A stretch of 21,423 nucleotides of DNA from M3007 sp039804245 (lineage in GTDB: Bacteria; Bacteroidota; Bacteroidia; Chitinophagales; Saprospiraceae): contig JBDLWO010000294.1 in the NCBI GenBank assembly GCA_039804245.1, positions 1-21,423 on the forward strand, read 5' to 3'. The translations under genes were made by a program, and so were the position numbers. Below, piece after piece: positions 1 through 7,310 of this stretch; position 1 is the stretch's first letter, and each line of letters opens with the position of its first letter. Below the pieces are notes generated by a model, which worked only from the letters and a program-made list of their open reading frames with translations, had not been told where the DNA came from and searched no databases.

Positions 1-1317
1 CTCCACCGCCACCATTGTATGTGGTATCCTGCATACCCGTGAATGCCATGGGTATGACACTTGCCAACTGGCCAGCGAGATATACATCACCCTTGCCGTC
101 AACAGCCACGCCGTAACCATAATCCGAGCCGGTGCCACCATAGTAGGTACTCCAGACAGGCGTACCTGTATTGGTGAATTTGGCAGCCATGGCATCGCCT
201 GCGCCTGAATAAGCAGTGAATCCTGTGATGCCAGAACTGTTGATACCTGTGGAACTTTCCGTATAACCGGAGACATAAACCCCATCAGTACCATCAACAG
301 CTATGAAATAACCTTCATCTTTAGCAGGACCACCGAAGTAGCGACCCCAGGTTCGTGAACCGGTATTGGAAAATTTAACCACAAATCCATCTTCAAGTCC
401 AGCTCTGGCATTTGTAGTGGAAATAGCCGTATTACTGGCTGTGCGGCCCACCATATATATAGCGCCTGTTTTGTCTACTGCTGTTGCGAAGCCGCAATCA
501 TCGCCGGTACCGCCATAGTAGGTACCCCACATAACAGAACCGGAAGCATCCAGCTTGGCAACAAAAGCATCAGCACCTCCGCCGAGGGCAGGCTGCCACG
601 GACTTGCCCCCACTGCAATTCCAGTCGCACTGTTTGTGCAGCCGGACAGATACACATTATTATTATCAACACGGTCAATAGACATGCCATTGTACTCGTC
701 ATTGCCAGTACCTCCGTAGTAGGTACCCCAGGTGCGTGTTCCTGAAGAAGTGAATTTTACAAGAAACGCATCCAGACCACCGGCGTTTGATGTCTGATGT
801 GCGCCCACAGTTGCAATATCAGCAGTCGAACCCGTAGTACCTGCAAGATAAACAGAGCCATCAGAAGCCAGTCCGAGCGAATACCCCTCGTCATTGCCTG
901 CACCACCATAATAGGTGCCCCATTGACGAACACCAGCGCTGTTGAACTTGGCAAGGAATGCGTCGCGAAGACCAGCGCCGCCGTAAATCTCATCGAAGGC
1001 GCCAGACGAGGCGATACCCGCCGTACTGTTTGTGAAGCCTGCGAGGTAAACATCGCCTGCGTCAGTCACAGCTACCGAATAGCCGATCTCCAGGTTGGTG
1101 CCACCATAATAGGTAGCCCACTGGCGGGCGCCTGCGTTATTGAACTTCACGAGGAATGCGTCACCCAGTGTGCCGCTCAGCGCTGACTGATGCGCGCCGG
1201 AAGTGGCTATGCCGGAAGTGCTCTTCGCAAAACCGGCCAGGTAAACATTACCGAAAAAGTCGGTAGTTGTTGAATAGGCATAATCGTAATCAGTGCCACC
1301 ATAATATGTGGCCCACA
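1..1317 (-). repeat. Seven tandem coding repeats (SBBP units) of about 180-201 nt
   Basis: The tryptophan codon of each W-x-x-Y-[YF]-G-G motif falls at about 1315, 1120, 922, 730, 529, 349 and 154. The spacings are therefore 195, 198, 192, 201, 180 and 195 nt (60-67 residues). All are multiples of three, so the units stay in frame. The units are diverged at DNA level. The array continues past the left edge, where the last visible residues are glycine-rich. Confidence 0.85.
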
Positions 1318-2134
1318 GCAGCGATGGGTCAATTACCAGCGGCTGTGATTTGTCGTAAGCGTTTACTGCAAAGGAAATGCGATTGCCGTTCAGCACGAAA
1401 GCCGATGCTACCTCCTCTCTACCGGAGAAGCATACAGGTTTCGCTTCTTCCACCTCACCCATAGGCGAAGTGGCCAGAACACTGCCGTCGCTTTGTAGTG
1501 CCAACTTTTCGGCACCCTGATAATCGAGAACAATCCTGGAAGGATCAGCGCCCGGCTTCACCACGAAGTCGTACTTGAGTTTGCCATCACGTATATATAT
1601 GACCCAGTCAATACCGGGATATACATTTTCCATGGTGACTTTCTCAAACGCCGAAACCCCTTGAATACCATCAGGGTATCCCGGGATGTTGTAGTAGTTC
1701 TCGAAATAATCGGATTTTTCTTCCCTCCTGATTACCGGCGAGGGATTGGCCCCCACCAGACGTACATCAAGACGATAGGTTTCAATATCCCCATCTGCAG
1801 AGATCTCTTCCCGCCCGCTCACGCTTCTTGGATTGGATTTCTTTTGAATCTCGGGATGCTTCTCGAACTGATAGCTTATTCCATTGGAAAAGACTATGGC
1901 TTTTACGCCATTGGTCTGACCGATGAACTTCACATCAGAACGACTGCGGCCGGACTGGTCAGTAACCTGTCCCTTGTTCTCCACCAAAAGGAATTTCTTT
2001 CCTTTATTCAGCAGAGACGAGGGATCCGGATCACCCGCAAATGATTTAACGGTTAACAAAGAAAAAACGAAAGCAGCAAGCAGAGTGTACCCAAACTTTT
2101 GGGTGCGACGCTTTGAACGTAGAGAAACTTTCAT
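1..2134 (-). CDS. SBBP-repeat surface/secreted protein, N-terminal part (cut by left window edge)
   Basis: The frame is open from ATG at 2134 to the left edge, giving 711 codons with no stop. Residues 1-33 look like a signal peptide (KRR-rich start, hydrophobic core, cleavage near KSFA), so the protein is exported. A conserved N-terminal domain with the motif VENKGQ follows; I associate it with the DUF7948-type domain that precedes SBBP repeats. From about residue 270 there are seven beta-propeller-like repeats, each starting with a W-x-x-Y-[YF]-G-G motif and containing variants of VYLAG and DAFLVKF. In this phylum such proteins are usually large and end in a T9SS sorting tail, but that end is outside the window. 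The ATG was chosen because it gives the signal peptide and lies downstream of a good promoter. The molecular role is unknown; adhesion or an extracellular scaffold is inference. Confidence 0.9.
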   Translation of the reverse strand, partial: MKVSLRSKRRTQKFGYTLLAAFVFSLLTVKSFAGDPDPSSLLNKGKKFLLVENKGQVTDQSGRSRSDVKFIGQTNGVKAIVFSNGISYQFEKHPEIQKKSNPRSVSGREEISADGDIETYRLDVRLVGANPSPVIRREEKSDYFENYYNIPGYPDGIQGVSAFEKVTMENVYPGIDWVIYIRDGKLKYDFVVKPGADPSRIVLDYQGAEKLALQSDGSVLATSPMGEVEEAKPVCFSGREEVASAFVLNGNRISFAVNAYDKSQPLVIDPSLLWATYYGGTDYDYAYSTTTDFFGNVYLAGFAKSTSGIATSGAHQSALSGTLGDAFLVKFNNAGARQWATYYGGTNLEIGYSVAVTDAGDVYLAGFTNSTAGIASSGAFDEIYGGAGLRDAFLAKFNSAGVRQWGTYYGGAGNDEGYSLGLASDGSVYLAGTTGSTADIATVGAHQTSNAGGLDAFLVKFTSSGTRTWGTYYGGTGNDEYNGMSIDRVDNNNVYLSGCTNSATGIAVGASPWQPALGGGADAFVAKLDASGSVMWGTYYGGTGDDCGFATAVDKTGAIYMVGRTASNTAISTTNARAGLEDGFVVKFSNTGSRTWGRYFGGPAKDEGYFIAVDGTDGVYVSGYTESSTGINSSGITGFTAYSGAGDAMAAKFTNTGTPVWSTYYGGTGSDYGYGVAVDGKGDVYLAGQLASVIPMAFTGMQDTTYNGGGG

Positions 2135-2182
2135 GCAAACGAGAAGTATTAAACAGTAAAACAGTAAAAACCTTTCATGAAA

Positions 2183-2195
2183 ACGCATAATGCGT
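2183..2195. repeat. Short palindrome in the SBBP leader
   Basis: The sequence ACGCAT-A-ATGCGT is a perfect 6-bp inverted repeat around one base. It lies in the untranslated leader of the SBBP gene, between its promoter and its start codon. It could be a small hairpin or a protein-binding site; nothing here decides between them. Confidence 0.35.
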
Positions 2196-2277
2196 AAACG
2201 ATTGAGAATCAACAAATTGCATCGTTTTTAACTAAAAATTGAGCAAGTTCTGAATCCTTTTTCGCTTCACATCTCGG

Positions 2278-2308
2278 CAAAGGTACTAAAAGGATGCTTT
2301 TCTGCGAA
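2278..2308 (-). promoter_or_regulatory. Promoter of the SBBP-repeat gene
   Basis: On the minus strand, TTCG (2305-2308, one mismatch to the -33 TTTG) is followed after exactly 19 nt by TACCTTTG (2278-2285), a perfect TAnnTTTG -7 box of the Bacteroidota housekeeping sigma factor. Transcription would start near 2272, giving a leader of about 140 nt. Confidence 0.65.
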
Positions 2309-2442
2309 ACGAAAATCAAAATTTTCTTAAAAAAAATCTTGTTCGCTTGGCATTTGAAGGCATCTCTCCCGTGATGAACCTTTAACCCACTCCCTTACTT
2401 ATCAAATATCGTTCCAAACTCGCCGGGATCATGAAAGTCGTG

Positions 2443-2475
2443 AAAAAAAATCCGCACGGGGAAATCCCGGCGGAT
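2443..2475 (-). terminator. Rho-independent terminator after the anchor-V-like gene
   Basis: Read on the minus strand, ATCCGC plus CGGG pairs with CCCG plus GCGGAT. This makes a 10-bp stem with one bulged T and a 5-nt loop, followed directly by eight T residues. It starts about 30 nt after the stop codon of the upstream gene. Confidence 0.85.
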
Positions 2476-2506
2476 CAGTTTTTGTGCTTGTTGCAGTTTT
2501 AGAATC

Positions 2507-3304
2507 CTATCGGCTGAAACGGGCAGCAAAGACTCTGCCGCCGGCCTGCACTCTGGCAATATAAATCCCCGGCATCAGTTCTTCAATAGCGATCCGGTTT
2601 TCGGAGCCAAGCTGGCTGGTGAGCACGATACGCCCCTGCAGGTCATAAACCTCCACGTAGCCACTCACAGCTTCAAGCAGGCTGATATTCAGCTGAGCGG
2701 GCAGCGCCCTGAAGTCAATCCAGTCGCTGGCTGTATCTCCCGGTTCATTCGCAGATGACACGGTTTTCAGTATAACCGACCTGTTTGCCACCAGTACGTT
2801 GTCACCGCTGTTGCCACCGTTACCGTTGGCACACAGCGAAACGAAGTAGAATGTGCATTTGTTATCTGCCGCTGATGCCGGCGCCTTCCAGGTGAAGGTC
2901 CAGCTGGTGCTGCCCCCCGACAAAGTTTTGGGCGATGCCTGTCTGATATACTTCCTGCCGGTTGAGTTGCTTGTACCGACAGAAGTTCCGGTACCATTGG
3001 CCAGTGTTCCGGAGTAGGCATTGGCCCCATCCAGACAGGTGAGCTGAAAACCTGCCCTGACCGCATTGCTCGTATTGGAAAGTGTGACAGTATATGACTG
3101 GTTGGCATTTACCGTGTCGGGGATACCGGAGATATCTACGGCTCCGGTGAATGTTCCGCCGGAATGACAGCCTGAAGCGCCACAGGTAGTTTCACCCGGG
3201 GCTCCGGTGCGGGCAACAGGCGGGTTGTTGGGGTCACGGTGATTGGTAAACAGAAGCCAGGAAACCAGCAAGAGGGTGGAAATGTGTAGTGTTGTCAATT
3301 TCAT
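2507..3304 (-). CDS. Secreted anchor-V-like protein with C-x4-C-H motif and T9SS type A sorting domain
   Basis: 265 residues. Residues 1-20 form an N-terminal signal segment. The motif TGAPGETTCGASGCHSGG (residues 33-50) places two cysteines and a histidine (C41, C46, H47) in a C-x4-C-H arrangement. It resembles the choice-of-anchor V / Reeler-like proteins of Bacteroidota, where a cytochrome-c-like motif is recurrent. A beta-rich domain with WTFTWKAP and FYFVSLCANGNGG follows (about 55-180). The last ~65 residues (EVYDLQGRIV to the end) are a typical T9SS type A sorting tail, so export through the type IX system is predicted. Heme binding is not shown: C-x4-C-H is longer than the classic C-x2-C-H. 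The enzymatic or structural role is unknown. Confidence 0.85.
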   Translation of the reverse strand: MKLTTLHISTLLLVSWLLFTNHRDPNNPPVARTGAPGETTCGASGCHSGGTFTGAVDISGIPDTVNANQSYTVTLSNTSNAVRAGFQLTCLDGANAYSGTLANGTGTSVGTSNSTGRKYIRQASPKTLSGGSTSWTFTWKAPASAADNKCTFYFVSLCANGNGGNSGDNVLVANRSVILKTVSSANEPGDTASDWIDFRALPAQLNISLLEAVSGYVEVYDLQGRIVLTSQLGSENRIAIEELMPGIYIARVQAGGRVFAARFSR

Positions 3305-3328
3305 TACGATACAGTTTTTTCAGACTGA

Positions 3329-3343
3329 ATTTGTCTGACAAAT
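3329..3343. promoter_or_regulatory. 15-nt palindrome upstream of the anchor-V-like gene
   Basis: ATTTGTC-T-GACAAAT is a perfect 7-bp inverted repeat around one central base, 25-39 nt before the start codon of the anchor-V-like gene. A second partly overlapping arm (TCAGAC at 3320-3325 with GTCTGA at 3333-3338) can form an alternative hairpin. No T-tract follows in the sense of either neighbouring gene, so an operator is more likely than a terminator. That reading is inference. Confidence 0.35.
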
Positions 3344-3408
3344 CACTAATACGCAATACCACCATTTCAGGTTGCTGAAAAGATGCTAATGAAAAGTTAA
3401 GCAGCTCT

Positions 3409-4185
3409 TCACTCTGCTGAGAACATTCTCTCAGCGTTGGCTGTGGTTGTTTTTGCAATTTGGGAAAGCGGCAGAACCTTGACCTCGGAAAGCATGGAGG
3501 CGATCACGGGAATCCAGGCGCTCTCATTTCTCTTTCCCCGATGGGGTACCGGGGGAAGATAGGGTGCATCGGTTTCGAGCACTATGTACTCCAGTGGAAT
3601 TTCTTTCAGTACCGACGGGAGTTCAGACTTCGGGTACGTCAGTGTGCCTCCTGTCCCGAGCATGAAACCCAGATCAATCATTTCACGCGCTTCTTCGAGG
3701 GTACCCGAAAAGCAATGGAATATTCCGCGGAGCCTTCCATCCTGGCCATTCCTCACCAGATCCAGACATTCTCGGTTGCTTTCCCGGGAATGGATAATGA
3801 TGGGGCGTCCGAGATCCTTCGCCCACTCTATCTGCCGGCTGAATGCCACCTTTTGTATATCGAGGGTGGATTTGTCCCAGTAAAGATCTATACCCGTTTC
3901 GCCGATTCCGGCCCAGGCTCTTTCACCGAGATATTTCTCCACGAGCGCCAATTCCTGTTCATAAGTATCAGGCTGTACCGAGCAAGGGTGCAGTCCCATC
4001 ATCGCGAAACAGTTTTCGGGAAAAGCAGCTTCCAGATCGAGCATAGGCTGAATGGATTCCGAATCAATATTGGGGAGGTACATTCTGACTACGCCGGCAC
4101 GGACAGCTCTGGCAATCATCTCGTCTCTGTCGGCACTGAATTTGGAAGAATACAGGTGCGCGTGTGTATCTATATAGGTGTGCAT
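3409..4185 (-). CDS. TatD family metal-dependent hydrolase (DNase-like)
   Basis: 258 residues from ATG at 4185. All landmarks of the TatD TIM-barrel amidohydrolase family are present: the metal-binding HxH in IDTHAHLY (H8, H10), the glutamate in IGETGIDLYWD, the histidines in IIHSRES and HCFSG, and the aspartate in LETDAPYLPP. The family contains cytoplasmic 3'-to-5' DNases linked to DNA repair; the physiological substrate of this copy cannot be told. The frame is open upstream to 4275, but that start would lie upstream of the likely promoter (4239-4246) and add 30 residues unlike the family, so the HTYIDTHAH start is preferred. It is divergent from the metallo-hydrolase gene and 104 nt from the next minus-strand gene. 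Confidence 0.93.
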   Translation of the reverse strand: MHTYIDTHAHLYSSKFSADRDEMIARAVRAGVVRMYLPNIDSESIQPMLDLEAAFPENCFAMMGLHPCSVQPDTYEQELALVEKYLGERAWAGIGETGIDLYWDKSTLDIQKVAFSRQIEWAKDLGRPIIIHSRESNRECLDLVRNGQDGRLRGIFHCFSGTLEEAREMIDLGFMLGTGGTLTYPKSELPSVLKEIPLEYIVLETDAPYLPPVPHRGKRNESAWIPVIASMLSEVKVLPLSQIAKTTTANAERMFSAE

Positions 4186-4238
4186 AAGACTGTCTGCAAT
4201 TTCTCCGGGCTGTTTGATGTGTTTGTACCCGGGCGCTG

Positions 4239-4246
4239 CAAAAGTA
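4239..4246 (-). promoter_or_regulatory. -7 box for the TatD-type gene
   Basis: The minus strand reads TACTTTTG followed by C, a perfect TAnnTTTG -7 element, 53 nt upstream of the chosen start codon at 4185. There is no clean TTTG at -33 (only ATTG nearby). The box supports the shorter protein start. Confidence 0.55.
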
Positions 4247-4281
4247 CGCAACAGAAGCACATTCAATTCCGTCAATCTCTT

Positions 4282-4289
4282 TACATTTG
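4282..4289 (+). promoter_or_regulatory. -7 box for the metallo-hydrolase gene, very close to its start codon
   Basis: TACATTTG is a perfect TAnnTTTG element. Only six bases separate its last G from the ATG at 4296, so the predicted transcript would have almost no leader. No TTTG is visible at the -33 distance. Confidence 0.45.
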
Positions 4290-4295
4290 ACCTGT

Positions 4296-5153
4296 ATGAT
4301 TGTAAACAGTATTCTGACAGGTTTTTTCAAGCTCGATGGCGGCGCGATGTTCGGAGTGGTACCTTGTCGCATGTGGTCGAAGCTCTGTCCGCCCGACGCC
4401 AATAATATGATTCCGCTGGCCATGCGTGCCCTGCTTGTTCGCGATGGCCAAAGAACGGTACTCATTGATACCGGTATAGGAAACAAACAGGACGACAGGT
4501 TCCGGGCTCACTTTGAGCCTTACGGTGAAGAGACTCTTTTTGGATCGCTGCAGGCGCTTGGTGTTACCCGGGATGATATAACCGATGTTTTGCTCACTCA
4601 CCTGCATTTTGACCACTGCGGAGGCGCTGTCTGGAGAAACGAACTTACCGGCATTCCCGAGCCTTCCTTCCCGAATGCAATCTACTGGACGAATGAGCGG
4701 CATTTACGTTGGGCGATGAATCCGAATGAACGGGAAAGAGCGTCGTTTCTCAGGGAAAACTTCGAACCATTACATACTGAGGGGCGAATGGCCTTTATAC
4801 CTGTAAAACAGGGCGTGGAGTTCATGCCGGGAATCAGCATAAGGTTTACGTATGGTCATACAGAAGCCATGATGGTTCCATACATCAGACATGGAGATCA
4901 CACCATAATATATAGTGCAGACACCATACCCACCCGCTGGCATATCAACATGCCTTACGTAATGGCTTATGATGTGCGGCCGCTGATATCTCTGCGCGAG
5001 AAAGCCGGGCTGCTTCGGGATGCCGTAAAAGGCGGGAATCTGCTATTTTTTGAACACGACCCCGGTGTGGAGTGCGCCCGTGTGACTGCTGATGAAAAAG
5101 GAAGAATAGTGGCCGGGAAAACTGGTAATCTGAATGAAATGATGCTTGTCTGA
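4296..5153 (+). CDS. Metallo-beta-lactamase-fold hydrolase (MBL superfamily)
   Basis: 285 residues. The zinc-binding signature THLHFDHCGG is at residues 101-110. Further ligands fit a histidine in YGHTEAMM, the aspartate in IIYSADTIPT and the histidine in LLFFEHDPG. LLVRDGQRTVLIDTGIG is the usual N-terminal beta strand and DTG turn of the fold. The arrangement resembles the lactonase-like branch (COG0491), but that branch is broad and the substrate is unknown. An upstream TTG at 4287 is in frame but falls inside the probable -7 box, so ATG at 4296 is preferred. Only 38 nt separate it from the next gene, which has its own promoter-like site. Confidence 0.9.
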   Translation: MIVNSILTGFFKLDGGAMFGVVPCRMWSKLCPPDANNMIPLAMRALLVRDGQRTVLIDTGIGNKQDDRFRAHFEPYGEETLFGSLQALGVTRDDITDVLLTHLHFDHCGGAVWRNELTGIPEPSFPNAIYWTNERHLRWAMNPNERERASFLRENFEPLHTEGRMAFIPVKQGVEFMPGISIRFTYGHTEAMMVPYIRHGDHTIIYSADTIPTRWHINMPYVMAYDVRPLISLREKAGLLRDAVKGGNLLFFEHDPGVECARVTADEKGRIVAGKTGNLNEMMLV

Positions 5154-5170
5154 AAACTTTGTATTTACAC

Positions 5171-5178
5171 TACTTTTG
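5171..5178 (+). promoter_or_regulatory. -7 box for the OmpA-like lipoprotein gene
   Basis: TACTTTTG followed by CA is a perfect TAnnTTTG element, 13 nt before the ATG at 5192. It sits inside the upstream part of the longer open frame (ATG at 5159), which argues for the downstream start. A TTTG at 5158-5161 is too close (9-nt spacer) to act as its -33 element. Confidence 0.5.
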
Positions 5179-5191
5179 CAGAAAAAACAAT

Positions 5192-6058
5192 ATGAAAAAA
5201 ATTGCCGCAATCATACTGGCAGCCGCTATTACGTCGGGTGGCTGCGTAAGACAAAAATTATACCGCAGTGAAATGGCAGCCCGAACAGGTGCTGAATCAA
5301 GGGAAAAAGTACTGAACGAGGAACTGGCTTTCCGCAAAAAAGAGGCCGGAGACCTGATCAGAAAGATCGGCGATCTGAACAAAACCGTTGGAAATCAGGA
5401 GGAACAGATCAGACAATTGCAGACTGAGCTCATTGCACGTACCCAGTCAATGGGCGCCTCTTCCAGCAAACTGTCGGCGGAAAACAGCCTGCTCTCGAAA
5501 CAGCTGGCAGAAGCAAGCGATCTTCTGGAGCAAAAAACCGGCGCACTTCAACAGATCAGGCAGGTTCAGATCAAACAGGAGGCCATTCTCAAAGATCATT
5601 TTACCACCCTTGAAAGGGCCTTTCAGCCATACAAAGATGCTGTGAAACTCTCCCAAAAAAGCACGTCCATCACGCTGACATTGCCCGACAAACTGATTTT
5701 TGATCAGGGAGGGATGGTCGTCAGCGAAGGAGGCCGGGCAGTACTGACAATCGTTTCCGAGTATCTGGCTGCATTCCCGGGTATTGACGCCAGTATTGTT
5801 TCTCACACCGACAATGTGCTTCCTCCCAAAGAAAAAACGCTCAAAGATACCTGGGACTGGAGTATTGCGAGAGCATCAGGCATTGTGCGGATTCTCACGC
5901 GTGAGCTGAATGTGACTGCCAATCAGCTTACGGCCGTCGGACGCGGTGAGTTTTATCCTGTAGCATCCAACGAGACATCAGAAGGCCGTTACATGAATCG
6001 CCGCACGGAGATTGTTTTTTATCCGGTAATACCGTTAATACCGGCCGCTGCCGAGTGA
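5192..6058 (+). CDS. OmpA-family peptidoglycan-associated lipoprotein with coiled coil
   Basis: 288 residues. MKKIAAIILAAAITSGGC is a lipoprotein signal peptide with the acylated cysteine at residue 18. Residues about 30-135 are rich in E, K, Q, L and R with heptad character (coiled coil). Residues about 160-280 form an OmpA/MotB C-terminal domain. It includes the aspartate region SHTDN, the RASGIVRIL helix, AVGRGEFYPVASN and NRRTEI, whose arginine is typical for binding the diaminopimelate of peptidoglycan. It would tether the outer membrane to the cell wall. The upstream ATG at 5159 would add 11 residues before the signal peptide and overlap the promoter. The gene ends 2 nt before the stop codon of the convergent permease gene. 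Confidence 0.92.
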   Translation: MKKIAAIILAAAITSGGCVRQKLYRSEMAARTGAESREKVLNEELAFRKKEAGDLIRKIGDLNKTVGNQEEQIRQLQTELIARTQSMGASSSKLSAENSLLSKQLAEASDLLEQKTGALQQIRQVQIKQEAILKDHFTTLERAFQPYKDAVKLSQKSTSITLTLPDKLIFDQGGMVVSEGGRAVLTIVSEYLAAFPGIDASIVSHTDNVLPPKEKTLKDTWDWSIARASGIVRILTRELNVTANQLTAVGRGEFYPVASNETSEGRYMNRRTEIVFYPVIPLIPAAAE

Positions 6059-6060
6059 TT

Positions 6061-7302
6061 TTACTCACTCAGCGCCTCTCCTGTTGCATTCAGGGCAGAA
6101 ACAGCAAAAAAGATCATCAGCCCGGGGAAAAGGGTAACCCACCATGTGTCCAGCGGATCGGCTGCGCTGTTTTCATTGATAAACAGACTGCCCCATGAAA
6201 TACCCCTGAATGCTGCTCCTCCAAAGCCGAGAAATGACAGGTAGGCCTCCAGCAACACAGCGCTGGCAGCTCCAAAGGCAAAAGCAATATATACAGGCCG
6301 CATGGCATTGGGCAAAGCATGCCTGGTCAATATATGCCAGGGCGACAGGCCAAGTCCGCGGGCTGCGGTCACGTAATCGAGTGCGCGGATGCGCAGGAGT
6401 TCTGCGCGCACAAACCTGGCCACGCCGGTCCAGCTGAACATACCAATCAAAGCGGTCATGAGCCAGACAGACCCGTCAGAGTGCCCACGGAGTGCAACGG
6501 CAAGTACGACCAGAACAATCAGTCTTGGAATGGAAGAGAAGATTTCGGCGGTGCGCATCACCAGCATATCTACCGGGAGGGCCGATTCTTTTGAGAACCA
6601 TTTTAACCGCGACAGCCATCTTCCTGATATAAAAAAAAGCAGAATAATCGCGAAAAATATAGCTGTAACCGGTATGATTCCGCCCGAAGAACCTGAAAAC
6701 ATACCTCTCCAGACCGTAGTGGTGTAAAACCAGGCAAAGGGCAGTCCGGACAGCGAGAGTATCCACGTGCCGCGCTTCAAAAAAAGGCTGTCATCGCCGA
6801 AATAGCCGGCGAGTGTGCCAAGCAGCAGACCTATGACAAGTGCTGCCGCCATTGCTACAGAGCCTGTGAGCATCGCAATTCTTGCACCGCTGACAATAGT
6901 GGCTGCTATGTCACGTCCTTCGGCGTCGGTGCCGAGCCAGTGTCTGAATTTCCCGGATGGCAGTCCGGGATGGGCACTTCCGGGTTTTCCGAAGCGAAGC
7001 TGGTTTCTGGAAGAAAATTCGCCGGGAGAGAAGGGCACTGGAGCATAGAAAGGAGGCTCATCAAAGTTGTCGGGATTCTTCCAGGCTTCAAACTGATCGG
7101 GAGTGAGTTGTATATCTCTGAGTGGTTTTTCACTGAAGGGCCTGTCGGGATGCGTCAGGATACTTCTGATACCAGGGAAGTAGGCTACTCCGTCAATACG
7201 GCAATAGAGGGGTCGGCCGTTAGTCAGCAGGTCGCGGAATACAGCCAGAAAAAGCAAAAAACCGAGAATCCAGACAGCCGTGCGGGGAATCTTACCGGAC
7301 AT
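6061..7302 (-). CDS. ABC transporter permease, OppC/DppC (peptide/nickel) type, enlarged
   Basis: 413 residues. Family signatures are HWLGTDAEGRDIAATIVSGARIAM (121-144) and the EAA loop DYVTAARGLGLSPWHILTRHALPNA (309-333), followed by LLEAYLSFLGFG. The protein is larger than a usual OppC (about 300). About 90 extra residues lie between the first membrane segment (8-25) and the GTD motif. A ~70-residue insert (171-243) with two additional hydrophobic stretches sits between the GYFGD and VDMLVMRTAEIFSSIP motifs. The start codon lies 8 nt after the stop of the GHMP kinase, so the two are probably one transcript. No partner permease, ATPase or binding protein is in the window, so the transported substrate is unknown. 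Confidence 0.9.
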   Translation of the reverse strand: MSGKIPRTAVWILGFLLFLAVFRDLLTNGRPLYCRIDGVAYFPGIRSILTHPDRPFSEKPLRDIQLTPDQFEAWKNPDNFDEPPFYAPVPFSPGEFSSRNQLRFGKPGSAHPGLPSGKFRHWLGTDAEGRDIAATIVSGARIAMLTGSVAMAAALVIGLLLGTLAGYFGDDSLFLKRGTWILSLSGLPFAWFYTTTVWRGMFSGSSGGIIPVTAIFFAIILLFFISGRWLSRLKWFSKESALPVDMLVMRTAEIFSSIPRLIVLVVLAVALRGHSDGSVWLMTALIGMFSWTGVARFVRAELLRIRALDYVTAARGLGLSPWHILTRHALPNAMRPVYIAFAFGAASAVLLEAYLSFLGFGGAAFRGISWGSLFINENSAADPLDTWWVTLFPGLMIFFAVSALNATGEALSE

Positions 7303-7310
7303 AGCGTATA

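Larger units (their letters stand above)
2135..2506. other. Intergenic region (372 nt): terminator, promoter and a long leader
   Basis: I see no gene here. On the minus strand it contains, in order, the terminator of the anchor-V-like gene (2443-2475), the promoter of the SBBP gene (2278-2308) and a leader of roughly 140 nt before the SBBP start codon. The leader is AT-rich and includes a 13-nt palindrome at 2183-2195 and two tandem copies of TACTGTTT close to the start. I do not recognise a known riboswitch. Confidence 0.6.

Noticed and set aside
1..1317. Regular ~195-nt repeats as a possible CRISPR or non-coding satellite
   Set aside because: The period is long, always a multiple of three and diverged at DNA level, while the protein motifs are conserved. 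These are coding SBBP repeats.
797..2159. Several plus-strand open frames (797-1186, 1267-1464, 1661-2044, 1923-2159)
   Set aside because: All are antisense to the SBBP-repeat gene, whose continuous frame, signal peptide and repeats are convincing.
3460..4290. Open frame of 276 residues on the plus strand opposite the TatD-type gene
   Set aside because: It is antisense to a clear family member with all catalytic motifs. The translation is rich in F, R, H and C with no domain.
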